Assembly (NCBI RefSeq): GCF_016756595.1
Contig: NZ_AP023257.1
Span: forward strand, 6,464,001-6,528,000
Source of the DNA: Mesorhizobium sp. L-2-11
GTDB taxonomy: Bacteria; Pseudomonadota; Alphaproteobacteria; Rhizobiales; Rhizobiaceae
Reading direction: 5' to 3'
Length of the DNA stretch: 64,000 nucleotides
Shown: one piece after another, positions 1-11,887 of the stretch
Layout of the letters: each line of letters begins with the position of its first letter
Numbering within the stretch: position 1 is the first letter of the stretch
Notes under the pieces: generated by a model
The model's input: only the letters and a program-made list of their open reading frames with translations
Database searches by the model: none
Told to the model about the DNA's origin: nothing
Made by a program: the position numbers and the translations under genes

Positions 1-1256
1 CCGAAGCGTTCGCCGGCCTCCTCGATGGCGTCGTAGAGCCCGTCGAGCTCGCCGCCGGTGATGCAATAGGGCGGCAGGAGATAGAGGACATTGCCGAGCG
101 GGCGCACGAGCAGTCCGCGCCCGAGGAAGAAAGCGCGCAGCTCCGGCCCGATCTCGGCCAGATAGCCGGCGGAGCCGGTGCGCAGATCGAGGGCTGCGAT
201 CGTGCCGGTTGTCCGGATGTCGGCGAAGGCCGGATTGTCGCCAAAGCGCCGAAGCCCGGCGGCCAGTCTCGCGCTCAGGGCCGCGATACGCTCGGCCACC
301 GGTTCGTCACGCCAGATCTCGACATTGGCGAGTGCCGCCGCACAGGCAATCGGATTGGCGGTGTAGGAACTCGAGTGGAAGAAGGTCTTCCTCCGGTCTT
401 CGGCATAGTGGGCCTGGAAGATGGCGTCGGTGGCAAGCGTGGCGGCCAACGGGATCACGCCGCCGGTCAGGCCCTTCGAGGTGCACAGGATGTCCGGAGA
501 GATCGCTGCCTGCTCGCAGGCGAACATGGTCCCGGTGCGGCCCCAGCCGGTCATAACCTCGTCGGCGATCAGCAGCGTGCCGGAGGCCTCTGCGATCTTC
601 TTCAACTCGGCCAGAACCCAGGCCGGATACATCAGCATGCCGCCCGCGCCAAGCACCAGCGGCTCGACGATCAGCGCGGCCGCGCGCCGGTCGCGGGAGA
701 CTGCCTCGAACCGGTCCAGCGTCTCCTGCTCGCGCCCAGCGGCCGGGAAGGGGATGGTGTCGACCTCGAACAGCAGCGGCTCGTAGGCAGCGTTGAACAC
801 ACCGCGGGCTCCGACGCTCATCGTGCCGATCGTGTCGCCATGATAGCTGTGCTCCATGACGACGATGCGCGAACGCGGCGCGCCGATGTTGCGGAAATAG
901 CCAAGCGCCATCTTCAGCGCGACTTCGACGGAGGTCGAACCACTGTCGGAATAGAACACCCAGTCGAGGCCAGACGGAGCGAGGCCGACAAGTGCGCTCG
1001 CCAGGCGTTCGGCCGGCTCGTGGGTGAAGCCAGCGAAGATGATCTGGTCGAGGCTCGCCGCGGTCGTCTCGATGGCCTTGATGATGCCGGGATGGCGGTG
1101 GCCGTGGGTGACGACCCACCAGGACGAAATGGCATCCAGGATGCGCGTGCCGTCGGCCTTGTGGAGGTAGGCGCCTTCCGTCCGGACGATTTCAGGGATG
1201 GCGGGCTCGAGCGCGTGCTGGGTGAAGGGATGCCAGACTTGAGACTGCGACATCAT
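1..1256 (-). CDS. bioA: Adenosylmethionine-8-amino-7-oxononanoate aminotransferase (3' end outside window)
   Basis: PLP enzyme that converts KAPA to DAPA with SAM as amino donor, the step before BioD in biotin synthesis. The reading frame opens with two tandem ATGs (1256 and 1253), reads [12 protein letters not shown], and stays open to base 1. About 418 codons are present against a family length near 420-430, so only the last few residues are missing. The PLP lysine lies in TSKGLTGG (about residue 261), and [11 protein letters not shown] and the C-terminal LLPPYCIT are also seen. The start overlaps the bioD stop (GAATGATG), so translation is probably coupled. In related M. loti islands a bioZ gene follows; it would lie off the left edge. 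Confidence 0.95.
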   Translation of the reverse strand, partial: MMSQSQVWHPFTQHALEPAIPEIVRTEGAYLHKADGTRILDAISSWWVVTHGHRHPGIIKAIETTAASLDQIIFAGFTHEPAERLASALVGLAPSGLDWVFYSDSGSTSVEVALKMALGYFRNIGAPRSRIVVMEHSYHGDTIGTMSVGARGVFNAAYEPLLFEVDTIPFPAAGREQETLDRFEAVSRDRRAAALIVEPLVLGAGGMLMYPAWVLAELKKIAEASGTLLIADEVMTGWGRTGTMFACEQAAISPDILCTSKGLTGGVIPLAATLATDAIFQAHYAEDRRKTFFHSSSYTANPIACAAALANVEIWRDEPVAERIAALSARLAAGLRRFGDNPAFADIRTTGTIAALDLRTGSAGYLAEIGPELRAFFLGRGLLVRPLGNVLYLLPPYCITGGELDGLYDAIEEAGERF

Positions 1257-1888
1257 TCGCCCCCGGCGATCGCTGTGAGGTCGAAGCCGGCAACCATCGC
1301 TTCCCGCAGCGTCTCACTCGTCAGCGGATCGATGTGCGGCAGCCTGCCAAGTTGGCGCACGCCGCTGAATTCCACGATTGTTCTCTGCGTATCGGCCACC
1401 TCATCGCCGATGAAGGCAATGCCGATGAGCGGGATAGAACGGGCTCTGAGCGCCTCGATCGACAAGAGGGTGTGGTTGATCGTGCCGAGCTTGGTACGGG
1501 CGCATAGGATGACCGGCACCCGCCACTGAGCGAATATGTCGATGAACTTTTTCTGCCGGTTGAGCGGCACCATCAGTCCCCCGGCACCTTCGATGACGAT
1601 CGGACCCGGCAAGTCCGGAAGCGAGAGCTTTGCCACGTCTATCGCGACGCCGTCGAGTTCGGCTGAACGATGCGGCGAAAGCGGCTCCTTCAGGCGATAC
1701 ACTTCGGGCAGCACGCGCCCTGTCGGCAGGCCGGCTAGCCGTTCCACAACCTCGCTGTCGGTTTCGCCGTCGAGGCCCGATTGCACCGGCTTCCAGTAGA
1801 AACCGTTGAGCAGGCCGGCCAGCCCCGCCGAAAACACCGTCTTGCCGATGCCGGTATCCGTTCCGGTGATGACGATGCGCTTGGTCAT
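1253..1888 (-). CDS. bioD: Dethiobiotin synthetase
   Basis: Carboxylates DAPA to dethiobiotin using ATP and CO2 in the cytosol. The 211-residue protein has the P-loop GTDTGIGKT at residues 8-16, the substrate segment WKPVQSG near residue 32 and the conserved [11 protein letters not shown] near residue 97. It starts at an ATG that overlaps the bioF stop and its own stop overlaps the bioA start. This tight packing with 4-base overlaps indicates one bioBFDA transcript. Confidence 0.97.
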   Translation of the reverse strand: MTKRIVITGTDTGIGKTVFSAGLAGLLNGFYWKPVQSGLDGETDSEVVERLAGLPTGRVLPEVYRLKEPLSPHRSAELDGVAIDVAKLSLPDLPGPIVIEGAGGLMVPLNRQKKFIDIFAQWRVPVILCARTKLGTINHTLLSIEALRARSIPLIGIAFIGDEVADTQRTIVEFSGVRQLGRLPHIDPLTSETLREAMVAGFDLTAIAGGE

Positions 1889-3024
1889 GCCGAGGCCAAC
1901 ACTTCGACGAGCGCCTCGACCATGGCCGAAATGTCGGCCTCGCTGACGTTGAGTGTCAGCGAGATGCGCAGCCGCGACGTGCCCTCCGGCACGGTCGGCG
2001 GACGAATGCCGCGTATGTCGAAACCGCGCGCCTGCAGCGCCGCCGCCACCGCCATGGTGCGCCTGTTATCACCGATGACAAAGGGCTGGATCTGCGAGCC
2101 GCTGGGTGTCACGCCGCAGCGGTCGGCCAGTTGGCGGCCCGCGAAGGCAACGCGCTCCTGCAACTGGACGCGGCGTTGAGGCTCATCGGACAGCATGGCA
2201 ATCGCCTCGCGCACTGCCACTGCCATCAGCGGCGACGGCGCGGTTGCGTAGATGAATGGCCGGCAGCGGTTGACGAGATAGTCGCACAGCAGCCCCGGCC
2301 CGGTGACCAGCGCGCCGGACGCGCCGAGCGCCTTGCCGCATGTGTGGAGCGCGACGATGTTGTCGCGGCCCTCGAAGGCAGCGGCGAGGCCGCGTCCGTC
2401 CGATCCCCAGACGCCGGTGGCATGCGCCTCGTCGACGACGAGGAATGCCTCGTGCCGATCGGCAAGCGCGACCAGGCCCTCCATCGGCGCGCGGTCGCCA
2501 TCCATGCTGTAGAGGCTTTCGACCACGATCCAGACGCGCCCCATGCCGCCTCCGGCGCGCCAGCGCGTGATCGCGTCCTCGACAGCATCGACGTCGTTAT
2601 GCGCGGCCAGCACGAACTCGGCGCGCCCGGCCTGCGCCCCCTCATGCATGCTGGCATGAGCAAGGTCGTCGAGGATCAAGAGGTCGCCCTTTTGCGGCAG
2701 CGTCGTCAGCAGAGCGAAGTTGGCGATATAGCCGCTGCCGAAGAACAGCGCGCGTTCGGCGCCGAAGAACGCCGCGGCGTCTGCCTCCAGGGCCTCGTGC
2801 TCCGGTGAGTTGCCCCTTAACAACCGCGATCCGGTCGCGCCGACCGGCGTCCCCCGCGCAATCGCCGCCGCGACCGCTTCGCCAAGTCTTTTGGAGGCGG
2901 CAAGCCCGAGATAGTCGTTCGACGAGAAGTCGAGCCCGGCGCGCGGTGCAAGTGTGCGCAGCCGGTCCTTGCGCGCCAGTCCGCGCAAGGACGCGTCATA
3001 CCGGGCAAGAAGTGCCTCGTTCAT
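1885..3024 (-). CDS. bioF: 8-amino-7-oxononanoate synthase
   Basis: Condenses pimeloyl thioester with L-alanine to give KAPA (PLP-dependent, cytosolic). The frame is open further upstream to 3153, but the ATG at 3024 ([11 protein letters not shown]) is chosen because it overlaps the bioB stop at 3021 and gives 379 residues, the normal size. Family marks are the N-terminal SSNDYLGLA, the [11 protein letters not shown] segment and the PLP lysine in [13 protein letters not shown] (about residue 235). It lies between bioB and bioD in the operon. Confidence 0.97.
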   Translation of the reverse strand: MNEALLARYDASLRGLARKDRLRTLAPRAGLDFSSNDYLGLAASKRLGEAVAAAIARGTPVGATGSRLLRGNSPEHEALEADAAAFFGAERALFFGSGYIANFALLTTLPQKGDLLILDDLAHASMHEGAQAGRAEFVLAAHNDVDAVEDAITRWRAGGGMGRVWIVVESLYSMDGDRAPMEGLVALADRHEAFLVVDEAHATGVWGSDGRGLAAAFEGRDNIVALHTCGKALGASGALVTGPGLLCDYLVNRCRPFIYATAPSPLMAVAVREAIAMLSDEPQRRVQLQERVAFAGRQLADRCGVTPSGSQIQPFVIGDNRRTMAVAAALQARGFDIRGIRPPTVPEGTSRLRISLTLNVSEADISAMVEALVEVLASA

Positions 3025-4016
3025 TGCGTGCCGATTTCCATCGGCTCGATGCCGAGACGCTGGAACAGCAGAGTATCCTTGTCTTCGCCGGGATTGTCCG
3101 CCGTCAGCAGTGTGTCGCCGACGAAGATCGAGTTGGCGCCGGCAAAAAAGCACAGCGCCTGCATTTCATCGGTCATGGCGGTGCGGCCGGCGGAAAGACG
3201 CACGTGCGACTTCGGCATCATGATGCGGGCCAGCGCGATCACGCGCACGAATTCGATCGGCTCGATGGGTTTGGCCTCGGCCAGCGGGGTGCCCTCGATC
3301 GGGATCAGCATGTTGATCGGAACGCTTTCGGGATGCTCCGGCAGGTTGGCCAGCGTCACCAGCATGTCGATCCGGTCCACCGGCTCTTCGCCCATGCCGA
3401 CAATGCCGCCGCAACAGACCTTAATGCCGCTGTCGCGGACATTGGCGAGCGTATCCAGCCGGTCGGCAAACGTGCGGGTCGAGATGATCTCTGAGTAATA
3501 GCGCTCGGAGGTGTCGATGTTGTGGTTGTAGTAGTCGAGACCGGCCTGTTTCAGACGAGCGGCCTGCTCAAGATCGAGCATGCCGAGCGTCATGCAGGTC
3601 TCCATGCCGAGTGCCTTGACACCCTCGACCATCGCCACCACCGCGTCCATGTCGCGCGCCTTCGGGTTTCGCCAGGCCGCGCCCATGCAATAGCGGGTGG
3701 CGCCGGCATCGCGTGCCTTGGTCGCCTCGGCGATGACGCGCCGGACCTCCATCAGCTTTGACGCCTTCAACCCGCTTTCGTGATGTGCCGATTGGCTGCA
3801 ATAGCCGCAATCCTCCGGGCATCCGCCGGTCTTGATGCTGAGAAGCCGGCTCAGCTGGACCTTGTTGGGATCGAAGTTCTGCCGGTGAACGGTCTGCGCC
3901 TGAAACAAAAGGTCGTTGAATGGCGCGTCGTGGAGCGCTTGGGCTTCCGCTCGCGTCCAAGGGGGAAGCGCCCAACCGATTGGATCCGAGGTCAGGTCTG
4001 GGCTGAGTTCGTTCAT
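3021..4016 (-). CDS. bioB: Biotin synthase
   Basis: Radical SAM enzyme that inserts sulfur into dethiobiotin. The 331-residue protein carries the radical SAM cluster motif CPEDCGYC near residues 66-73, followed by QSAHHESG. It is the first gene of the compact bioBFDA block. An AGGAGAACA-type ribosome site precedes the ATG (the minus strand reads GGAGAACAAGACCTT then ATG). About 145 bases separate it from the small gene downstream of nadC, so it may be read through from nadABC or have its own promoter. I found no clear BioR-type operator there. Confidence 0.97.
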   Translation of the reverse strand: MNELSPDLTSDPIGWALPPWTRAEAQALHDAPFNDLLFQAQTVHRQNFDPNKVQLSRLLSIKTGGCPEDCGYCSQSAHHESGLKASKLMEVRRVIAEATKARDAGATRYCMGAAWRNPKARDMDAVVAMVEGVKALGMETCMTLGMLDLEQAARLKQAGLDYYNHNIDTSERYYSEIISTRTFADRLDTLANVRDSGIKVCCGGIVGMGEEPVDRIDMLVTLANLPEHPESVPINMLIPIEGTPLAEAKPIEPIEFVRVIALARIMMPKSHVRLSAGRTAMTDEMQALCFFAGANSIFVGDTLLTADNPGEDKDTLLFQRLGIEPMEIGTQ

Positions 4017-4161
4017 AAGGTCTTGTTCTCCATAATCTTCCGTCCTTGACCTGGAGCGTTGCAGTGGATGCTGAAGACAAGGCGCATGCCAGCGGGAAGT
4101 CTTCTATCGAAACGCGACTGGTGGCGCTCTTGAGCGGACTCTCCAACTGCTGCCCGCAGGC

Positions 4162-4509
4162 TCAACTCACGTCATCCGTGGGGATTACGGTTTCCGTTAT
4201 TTTACTCTGAGCACAGGAATGCTCCTTTCTGATCGCGTCGCAGGATTCGGTGAAGGCGACGTCCAGGAGATAACTCAGAAGTTCCAGCCCGTGAGAGGCC
4301 GCCAACTGGCGCATCTCGTCGAGTCGGCAGATGATGACGCCAAGGACTGCGACGCGGCTTTCTGTGCCTTGCTGGTCCGTCCCTCCCGCCTCCGTTGTTG
4401 AAGCGTGTCGCCTGGCGCCGAGAAGGCTTGCGTCGGCTGTTGGTGGAACCGGGGACGTGCTGACGCAGGTTAGCCTGCGACCAAAGGAGTTCCTGCGATC
4501 CCGGTTCAT
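4162..4509 (-). CDS. Small hypothetical protein, last gene of the nad block
   Basis: A 115-codon frame starting 10 bases after the nadC stop, with GGAGAGG just before its ATG, so it looks co-transcribed with nadABC. The N-terminal half is basic and low-complexity. The C-terminal half (RLDEMRQLAASHGLELLSYLLDVAF then ESCDAIR, in part) is a leucine-rich amphipathic helix resembling short unnamed rhizobial proteins. The true start could be internal. No function can be assigned. Confidence 0.5.
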   Translation of the reverse strand: MNRDRRNSFGRRLTCVSTSPVPPTADASLLGARRHASTTEAGGTDQQGTESRVAVLGVIICRLDEMRQLAASHGLELLSYLLDVAFTESCDAIRKEHSCAQSKITETVIPTDDVS

Positions 4510-4519
4510 GTCCTCTCCA

Positions 4520-5401
4520 TCAGTTCAGATGCCTGTTGCAATTTCGGTCGGCCGGCATGTCGAGACCAATGTCGAGAATGGGCGCGCTGTGGGTAAGCCA
4601 GCCGACCGATATGAGGTCGACGCCGGTCGCCGCAATTGCCGGGGCGCTCGCCCGCGTCACCCGGCCCGAAGCCTCGGTGATCGCGCGGCCACCGACCATA
4701 GCCACAGCCTGCGCAAGGTCCTCGACCGACATGTTGTCGAGGAGCACGGCGTCGACGCCCGCTGTAAGCGCGATCTCCAACTGGTCCAGCCTGTCGACCT
4801 CGACCTCGATCTTGACCATGTGACCGATGGCGCGGCGCGCCCGCTCGATTGCGGTGCGGATATCGCCGGCAATGGCGATGTGGTTGTCCTTGATCAGCAC
4901 GGCGTCGTCGAGCGCGAAGCGGTGATTGGCACCGCCGCCCGCTCGTACCGCATACTTTTCCAGGACACGCAGGCCGGGCGTCGTTTTGCGTGTGCACACG
5001 ATTTTTGCGTTATGGCCCCTCACCGCGTTTACGAGCGTAGCCGTTGCCGTCGCGATGCCGCTGAGTTTGCATAAGAAATTGAGCGCCGTCCGCTCCGCCG
5101 TCAGCAGGCTGCGCGCCGGCCCGTTTACGATCGCGATGGTCTGGCCGGCCGAAACCTTGCCGCCCTCAGGACACCGCAGCTGGATGCTGATCCCGGGATC
5201 GACCAGCAGGAAGGCAAACATGACCAAGTCGAGCCCGGCAACAACGCCTGCCTGCCGGGCATTCAACGCCAGCGTCGCTTTGCAATCGGCGGGGATGATC
5301 GCATCGCTCGTGATGTCGCCGGCTCTGCCCAGGTCTTCAAGCAGGGCAGAACGCACGATGGGCTCCATGATGATCTGGGGAAGTGGTGCAAGTGAAGTCA
5401 T
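4520..5401 (-). CDS. nadC: Nicotinate-nucleotide pyrophosphorylase (quinolinate phosphoribosyltransferase)
   Basis: Converts quinolinate and PRPP to nicotinate mononucleotide, the last of the three de novo NAD steps encoded here. The ATG at 5401 (MTSLAPLPQ) is chosen because it follows the nadB stop by one base and gives 293 residues; the frame is open upstream within nadB. Seen: EDLGRAGDITSDA near the N terminus, the CTRKTTPGLR segment, GGGANHRFALDDAVLIKDNH and the C-terminal ISVGWLTHSAP. Third gene of nadABC. Confidence 0.96.
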   Translation of the reverse strand: MTSLAPLPQIIMEPIVRSALLEDLGRAGDITSDAIIPADCKATLALNARQAGVVAGLDLVMFAFLLVDPGISIQLRCPEGGKVSAGQTIAIVNGPARSLLTAERTALNFLCKLSGIATATATLVNAVRGHNAKIVCTRKTTPGLRVLEKYAVRAGGGANHRFALDDAVLIKDNHIAIAGDIRTAIERARRAIGHMVKIEVEVDRLDQLEIALTAGVDAVLLDNMSVEDLAQAVAMVGGRAITEASGRVTRASAPAIAATGVDLISVGWLTHSAPILDIGLDMPADRNCNRHLN

Positions 5402-5402
5402 G

Positions 5403-6944
5403 TCAACGGCTCCGTTCGGATGCTTGCCATCTGAGCGTGACGGCATTCTCAAAAGCTGTGCAGAGCGTCAATCGTGAGGGGAGGGCGGCGGCATCGCGCC
5501 CGGGGAAATCGGATCGAAAGTGGGAGCCGCGGCTCTCCTCGCGCCGAAGGGCGGCGATCGCCATCAACAATGCCACCAGGGCCGGATCGGCCGCGGCCGT
5601 CTCGCAAACAGAGATCGGCAGCAGTGTCGCGACCGTGTCGCACAATGATTTCCCATTCCGAACAATGCCAAGCGCATTGGACACAATCGGGCGAATAGGT
5701 GAAGGGTCGGGCCGGATGGGAACAGTTGCCGGAAGCCTAGGCCACTGCCCACCCGCAGAGGTAGCTGCGACGCTTTCAGCCACCCAGGCGGCGGTTGCAA
5801 CCGCTTCGGTCAGCGAGTTGCTGGCAAGCCGGTTGGCGCCATGCAGTCCTGTGCATGCGACTTCGCCACAGGCCCACAGGCCGCTAACGGAAGTTCGCCC
5901 CTCGGCGTCAACGGCCACGCCGCCCATGTGATAGTGAGCAGCGGGCCGCACGGGAATGGGTTCCACCGCCGGATCGATGCCGGCATGCTTGCAAATAGCG
6001 TCGATTGCCGGAAAGCGTCTTGCGAATTTCTGCCCGAGACAATGTCGGGCATCGAGATAGACGCCATGCCCGGCTGCGAGCTGATCGGAGATCGCCCGCG
6101 CGACCACATCGCGCGATGCGAGTTCTGCCCCGGGCGTGTCTGCCAGGAAGCGATGGCCGTGCTCATCGATCAGCACCGCGCCTTCGCCACGCACTGCTTC
6201 GCTGACAAGCGGCATTGGCCGGCGCGCAATGTCGAGGGCCGTCGGGTGGAATTGCACGAATTCGAGATCGGCTAGTTCCGCTCCAGCACAGGCTGCCAGC
6301 GCCAGGCCGTGCCCGAATGAGGAGAGCGGATTGGTTGTATCGCAAAACAGGCCGCCTATCCCACCGGTCGCCAGCACCACGCGGCGTGTGGGCAATGCGA
6401 ACACGGCGCCATGCAGGACAGTCAGCAAGCCAACAATGCTGCCCTCCGCGACAACCAAGCGAAGCGCTGTCATGCCTTCCATGATCGTGATCGAACGGGT
6501 TCGCCGCGCCACGCCGAGTAGCGCCCGAAACAACTCGCGGCCAGTTGCGTCGCCGGCGGCGTGCACGATGCGGCGACGCGAATGCGCCGCTTCCAGGCCC
6601 AGCTGCAGCCTCCCGTCTAGCGAGCGGTCGAAAGGAGTACCAAGACGAATGAGATTCTCGACGGCTTGAGGTGCGGCCTCTACCACCCGCCTGGCCATTT
6701 GTTCGTCGCAAAGCCCATCGCCGGCAGCAAGCGTATCGGCGAGGTGCAGGTCGGGGCTGTCGTCCTCCCCCAGACTCGCTGCGAGCCCGCCCTGGGCTAG
6801 AATGCTCGAGCCTTCGGTTCCGAGCGAGGTCCTTGACAGAAGGACGACTGGTTGCGGCGCCAAGTGTAGCGCCGTCATGAGCCCGGCGATACCAGCGCCG
6901 ATGATGACCGGCGCTCCGCCAATGTGATGGATGTCCGCCGTCAT
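5403..6944 (-). CDS. nadB: L-aspartate oxidase
   Basis: FAD flavoprotein that oxidises L-aspartate to iminoaspartate, the substrate of NadA. The 513-residue protein has an N-terminal dinucleotide fold ([16 protein letters not shown], about residues 14-29), LAQGGLAA, an FAD/active-site block with FVQFHPTA, the catalytic-region R-AAHYHMGG and a C-terminal [11 protein letters not shown] segment. The start overlaps the nadA stop by 4 bases. Length is normal for the family (about 510-540). Confidence 0.97.
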   Translation of the reverse strand: MTADIHHIGGAPVIIGAGIAGLMTALHLAPQPVVLLSRTSLGTEGSSILAQGGLAASLGEDDSPDLHLADTLAAGDGLCDEQMARRVVEAAPQAVENLIRLGTPFDRSLDGRLQLGLEAAHSRRRIVHAAGDATGRELFRALLGVARRTRSITIMEGMTALRLVVAEGSIVGLLTVLHGAVFALPTRRVVLATGGIGGLFCDTTNPLSSFGHGLALAACAGAELADLEFVQFHPTALDIARRPMPLVSEAVRGEGAVLIDEHGHRFLADTPGAELASRDVVARAISDQLAAGHGVYLDARHCLGQKFARRFPAIDAICKHAGIDPAVEPIPVRPAAHYHMGGVAVDAEGRTSVSGLWACGEVACTGLHGANRLASNSLTEAVATAAWVAESVAATSAGGQWPRLPATVPIRPDPSPIRPIVSNALGIVRNGKSLCDTVATLLPISVCETAAADPALVALLMAIAALRREESRGSHFRSDFPGRDAAALPSRLTLCTAFENAVTLRWQASERSR

Positions 6945-7915
6945 ACAAAGAGCATGCGTTCCACAGCCCAGCGGGCCCGTTCAGCGACATGAGGATCGAT
7001 CGTGACGACGTGGCGGTTCTCCTCGAGCGCGGTCCGGATGTTGGCGAGCGTGATGCGCTTCATATGCGGGCACAGATTGCATGGGCGCACGAAATCTACT
7101 TCCGGATGCTCGACCGCGACGTTGTCGCTCATGGAACATTCCGTCATCAGCACCACACGCGCCGGCCTATGCCGCGCGACATAGTCGGACATCGCCGCCG
7201 TCGAGCCGGCGAAGTCGGCTTCCGCGACCACTTCAGGCGGACATTCGGGATGGGCAAGTACACTGATGCCGGGATGGGCCTCACGCAGCTCGCGGATGTC
7301 GGCCGCGGTGAAGCGTTCGTGCACCTCGCAGCGCCCCTTCCAGGCAATGATCTCGACCTTGGTCTGCGCCGCGATGTTCTTCGCCAGATATTCATCGGGC
7401 AGCATGATCACACGCGGCGCGCCGAGCGATTTCACCACCGCGAGCGCATTGCCCGAGGTGCAGCAGATGTCGGATTCAGCCTTCACCGCGGCGGAGGTGT
7501 TGACGTAGGTCACCACTGGAACGCTCGGATAACGCTGCCGCATCAGGCGCACGTCTTCGGCGGTGATCGACTCGGCCAGCGAACAGCCGGCGCCGAGATC
7601 CGGGATGAGCACGGTCTTGTCCGGATTGAGGAGCTTGGCGGTCTCAGCCATAAAATGCACGCCCGCGAGCACGATGATTTCGGCATCGACTGTCATCGCC
7701 TTGCGGGCCAGCGCCAGGCTGTCGCCGACGATGTCAGCCACGCAGTGAAAAATCTCCGGCGTCTGGTAGTTATGCGCCAGGATGACCGCATTGCGCTGTC
7801 GCTTCAGATTCAGGATTGCGTCGATATCCTCGACGAAGACCGACCACTCGATCGGTGGGATAACGCGCCGAACGCGGTCGTACAGTGAGGCGCTCGAAGG
7901 CAGGACGGCACTCAT
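6941..7915 (-). CDS. nadA: Quinolinate synthase
   Basis: Condenses iminoaspartate with dihydroxyacetone phosphate to give quinolinate. It is a [4Fe-4S] enzyme. The ATG at 7915 ([10 protein letters not shown]) gives 324 residues; the longer open frame upstream runs through the regulatory region and is rejected. Seen: [23 protein letters not shown], the cluster cysteines in [15 protein letters not shown] and CNLCPHMK. It is the first gene of nadABC and lies directly downstream of a nested palindrome at 7927-7973. Confidence 0.97.
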   Translation of the reverse strand: MSAVLPSSASLYDRVRRVIPPIEWSVFVEDIDAILNLKRQRNAVILAHNYQTPEIFHCVADIVGDSLALARKAMTVDAEIIVLAGVHFMAETAKLLNPDKTVLIPDLGAGCSLAESITAEDVRLMRQRYPSVPVVTYVNTSAAVKAESDICCTSGNALAVVKSLGAPRVIMLPDEYLAKNIAAQTKVEIIAWKGRCEVHERFTAADIRELREAHPGISVLAHPECPPEVVAEADFAGSTAAMSDYVARHRPARVVLMTECSMSDNVAVEHPEVDFVRPCNLCPHMKRITLANIRTALEENRHVVTIDPHVAERARWAVERMLFV

Positions 7916-7926
7916 CGAGCCTCCGG

Positions 7927-7973
7927 TTATAGTCCATCTGATTATAAGATATATATAATCGTTGTGACTATAA
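7927..7973. promoter_or_regulatory. Nested inverted repeats before nadA, likely NadQ operator
   Basis: An outer perfect 8-base pair of arms (TTATAGTC at 7927-7934 and GACTATAA at 7966-7973) encloses an inner 7-base pair (GATTATA at 7940-7946 and TATAATC at 7954-7960). It is AT-rich in an otherwise GC-rich area and sits 12 bases before the nadA ATG, just after the stop of the NadQ-type regulator. This is the expected place for a repressor site controlling nadABC; binding by NadQ is inferred. Confidence 0.6.
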
Positions 7974-7979
7974 GGGGTG

Positions 7980-8939
7980 TCAAGCCCGTGCGAGCGGTAA
8001 TTTTGTGCCGGCCACAGGCCTCTCGTCGAGAATAGTATGATGGAAGCGGTAGAGCTGCGCAGGCCGGCCGCCGGTCTCGGCGGTCGTCGCCCCGGTCTTC
8101 TCAACCAGTTCCTGCTGCTCTATGAGCCGGCGAAAGTTCGGCTTGTTGATGAGCCTGCCGGAGAGCGCCTCCACAGTTCGCTGTAGCTGCAAAAGCGTGA
8201 AGAGCGGCGGCATCAGTTCGAACACAACAGGCCGGTATTTAATTTTGGAGCGCAGTCGTGCAATAGCCGTTGCCAGAATGCGGCGGTGATCGGCGATCAT
8301 CGATCTGCCCGGCACCGAAGGGAGGATGGCCGAAACTCCGCCGCGCTTTGCTTCCTCCACCAGGGCGGCTTCGTAGAGCAGCTCGTAGCGCTGCAGCGCG
8401 AGTTCTTCGTTCCATGCCCGGCCGTCCAAGGCAAAGGCAACCGCCGCTCGCCGTCGGCGATCGAAGCGCGTCGCGCCGTCGTCCGCGCCGTCCGCCCATT
8501 CGATAAGGCGCGGCCGCAATTCTTCCAGCACTATCGGGGGCCTGCCGGACCGATGATCCTCCCACGGGAAATAGTCGTACCAGCTGGCCCAACTGCGCCT
8601 GCCCGAGGCGCCCGCATCTTCTTCGCGGGTGAGTGCGAGATAGCTGATCGAGATCACGCGCTGGTTGGCGCCGACCCGATCGCGATCGGCAAAGGTGTAG
8701 AGCTGCTCGATATAACCGAGAGGCTGACCGGTCTGCAGTTCCACCCATGCCCTAAGCCCCGACTGGAGCGAACGATGAGCGAGCTCAAACGGGCCCGAGG
8801 GAAGAGCGGCCCCCTGTTCGATGGTCAGAACACATGGTCCAGCGTCGTTCACGGCGACCACGACTGCGATCAGGTCGGCGTTGACATTGTTGGTCTTGCC
8901 TATGGTTCTGCCTTTCCTTGGTCCTTTGGCCTGATCCAT
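7980..8939 (-). CDS. nadQ: NadQ-type (NUDIX-like/winged-helix) regulator of NAD synthesis
   Basis: A 319-residue protein with an N-terminal NUDIX-like fold ([25 protein letters not shown], then [11 protein letters not shown], roughly residues 20-105) and a C-terminal winged-helix part ([32 protein letters not shown], about residues 235-305). This is the architecture of the alphaproteobacterial NadQ group, which represses nadABC. The gene lies immediately upstream of nadA on the same strand with the operator between them. The NUDIX catalytic box is not evident, in keeping with a sensor role. The start ATG at 8939 follows AGGAACC. Confidence 0.85.
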   Translation of the reverse strand: MDQAKGPRKGRTIGKTNNVNADLIAVVVAVNDAGPCVLTIEQGAALPSGPFELAHRSLQSGLRAWVELQTGQPLGYIEQLYTFADRDRVGANQRVISISYLALTREEDAGASGRRSWASWYDYFPWEDHRSGRPPIVLEELRPRLIEWADGADDGATRFDRRRRAAVAFALDGRAWNEELALQRYELLYEAALVEEAKRGGVSAILPSVPGRSMIADHRRILATAIARLRSKIKYRPVVFELMPPLFTLLQLQRTVEALSGRLINKPNFRRLIEQQELVEKTGATTAETGGRPAQLYRFHHTILDERPVAGTKLPLARA

Positions 8940-9515
8940 GGTTCCTGAGCCACTTGGGTTAGACCTCCGTGCGAACTGTCTAAACCGATTTAGTTCTGTT
9001 CTTTATCATACCAATCGTCGCGTCAACACCACGCGCTGTGGCGACTTTACCTCTTCGAACCTGCACAAAAATATGCCAAACGCGACACTCGCCGTGGGTG
9101 ACGCTGGGTGAGGAGAGACGTCGATTGAGCGTCGGAGGTATCGTAAAAGGCGATCACGCCGCCGGATATGCGTGCGCGAAAGGCAGCACGGCGCTTATCT
9201 GCCTGACGACCTACACCACTCCGGTAAGGTTGGTTGACGGCGCACTGTTCTCCGTTTCAATGGCGAGACATCCGGCACGGGGCCGGCGGAGCGACATGGC
9301 CATCGGACCGACCATGACGGCGCTGCGTTTGCGCCAACTTGACTGGGATACCAAGCGCCGTGCGGTCGAGCGGGCCGTGGATTGCGGCCGGCGCCAACAG
9401 GAGGGCTGCAACGCCTCACCGACGGAGGTCCGAGCCGTACCAATCAACGCTAATTTGTCCCAGCTATTCGCCTCGCGCGCTATCTCGTGGCCCCGCTTGA
9501 AATCCGACAGCAGGT
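8940..9515. other. Intergenic region without convincing gene
   Basis: This 576-base stretch lies between the nadQ start and the nifA2 stop. It contains open frames on both strands of up to about 160 codons, for example 9038-9529 on the plus strand, but none has a recognisable protein signature or good ribosome site. It should include the nadQ promoter (AT-rich patch around 8985-9015). I see no clear terminator for nifA2. Confidence 0.4.
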
Positions 9516-11258
<1,743 letters not shown>

Positions 11259-11374
11259 TTTTGGAAGCGATATGCAGCGTGACGAGATCTGCCTGGCACT
11301 TTGCTCGCAGTTGCGAGTATCGTGTTGCATGTGATCATCATCTCGCGCCATGAAATCGATGCCCGAGGCAAGTG

Positions 11375-11706
11375 CGCCTACCCTCCAGCGCGTGGATGTC
11401 CTTGGCGAATCGCATTCGTCGGCGTCTTCGCTCCGCAGGCCGCTGCACAATCGACGAGTTTGCTCGCCTCGCCCTTGCACGCGGCGATTCATTGAAGCAC
11501 GTAAAGGCGTTGATGAAGATAGTCGTGACGATTGATCCGTCGGCAAGACGGACGTCTGCAGCCGGCTTTTCGCGCGCAATGAAATTGCCATCGAGATGAT
11601 AGCTAATGTCGATGCCAGTCAGGCCCGGGCCGCGAGCAAGTGCGGCCCTGGCAAGATGGGGCGGCGTCATGCGGTCGATCGCAAAGCGGAGCGATGCTTG
11701 ACGCAT
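11375..11706 (-). pseudogene. Remnant of an inosose isomerase (IolI/TIM-barrel) gene
   Basis: The frame from ATG 11706, preceded by GAGAGAGGAAA, begins MRQASLRFAIDRMTPP and continues with [13 protein letters not shown] and [11 protein letters not shown]. This tracks the N-terminal quarter of sugar isomerases of the IolI type (SLRFAINRMTAP..., INALQRFNE). After FNE homology moves to another frame ([16 protein letters not shown]), so there is a frameshift, and the rest of the barrel is missing. It sits between fixV and nifA2, downstream of a palindrome. An ancestral inositol-catabolism neighbourhood for fixV is inferred. Confidence 0.6.
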
Positions 11707-11835
11707 GGCTTTCCTCTCTCTTCATGAAGTGCGGGTCGTCGTTCTCGGCTGACTGGCTTCCGCCGCGCAGCAATCATTCGTTGTTAAACGAGACCGGAAT
11801 GAGGCAGGTGAGTCAATCAAACTCCCGCTGCTTTT

Positions 11836-11851
11836 CTTTCATGAATGAAAG
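11836..11851. promoter_or_regulatory. Perfect palindrome upstream of the iolI remnant/nifA2, candidate FixV operator
   Basis: CTTTCATGAATGAAAG has perfect 7-base arms around a 2-base centre, of the size and even symmetry used by LacI/GalR regulators. It lies 37 bases beyond the fixV stop and 130 bases before the ATG of the iolI remnant, in the only gap from which nifA2 could be transcribed separately. Binding by FixV is inferred. Confidence 0.5.
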
Positions 11852-11887
11852 GAAATTAGGCTCTCATGATAGTATTTTATCAGTTTT

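Noticed and set aside
307..1119. Long minus-strand frame (270 codons) with arginine-rich product
   Set aside because: It is in another frame of bioA, whose own frame is open with clear aminotransferase motifs.
375..1529. 384-codon plus-strand frame across bioA and bioD
   Set aside because: Antisense to two well-supported genes; product has no family pattern.
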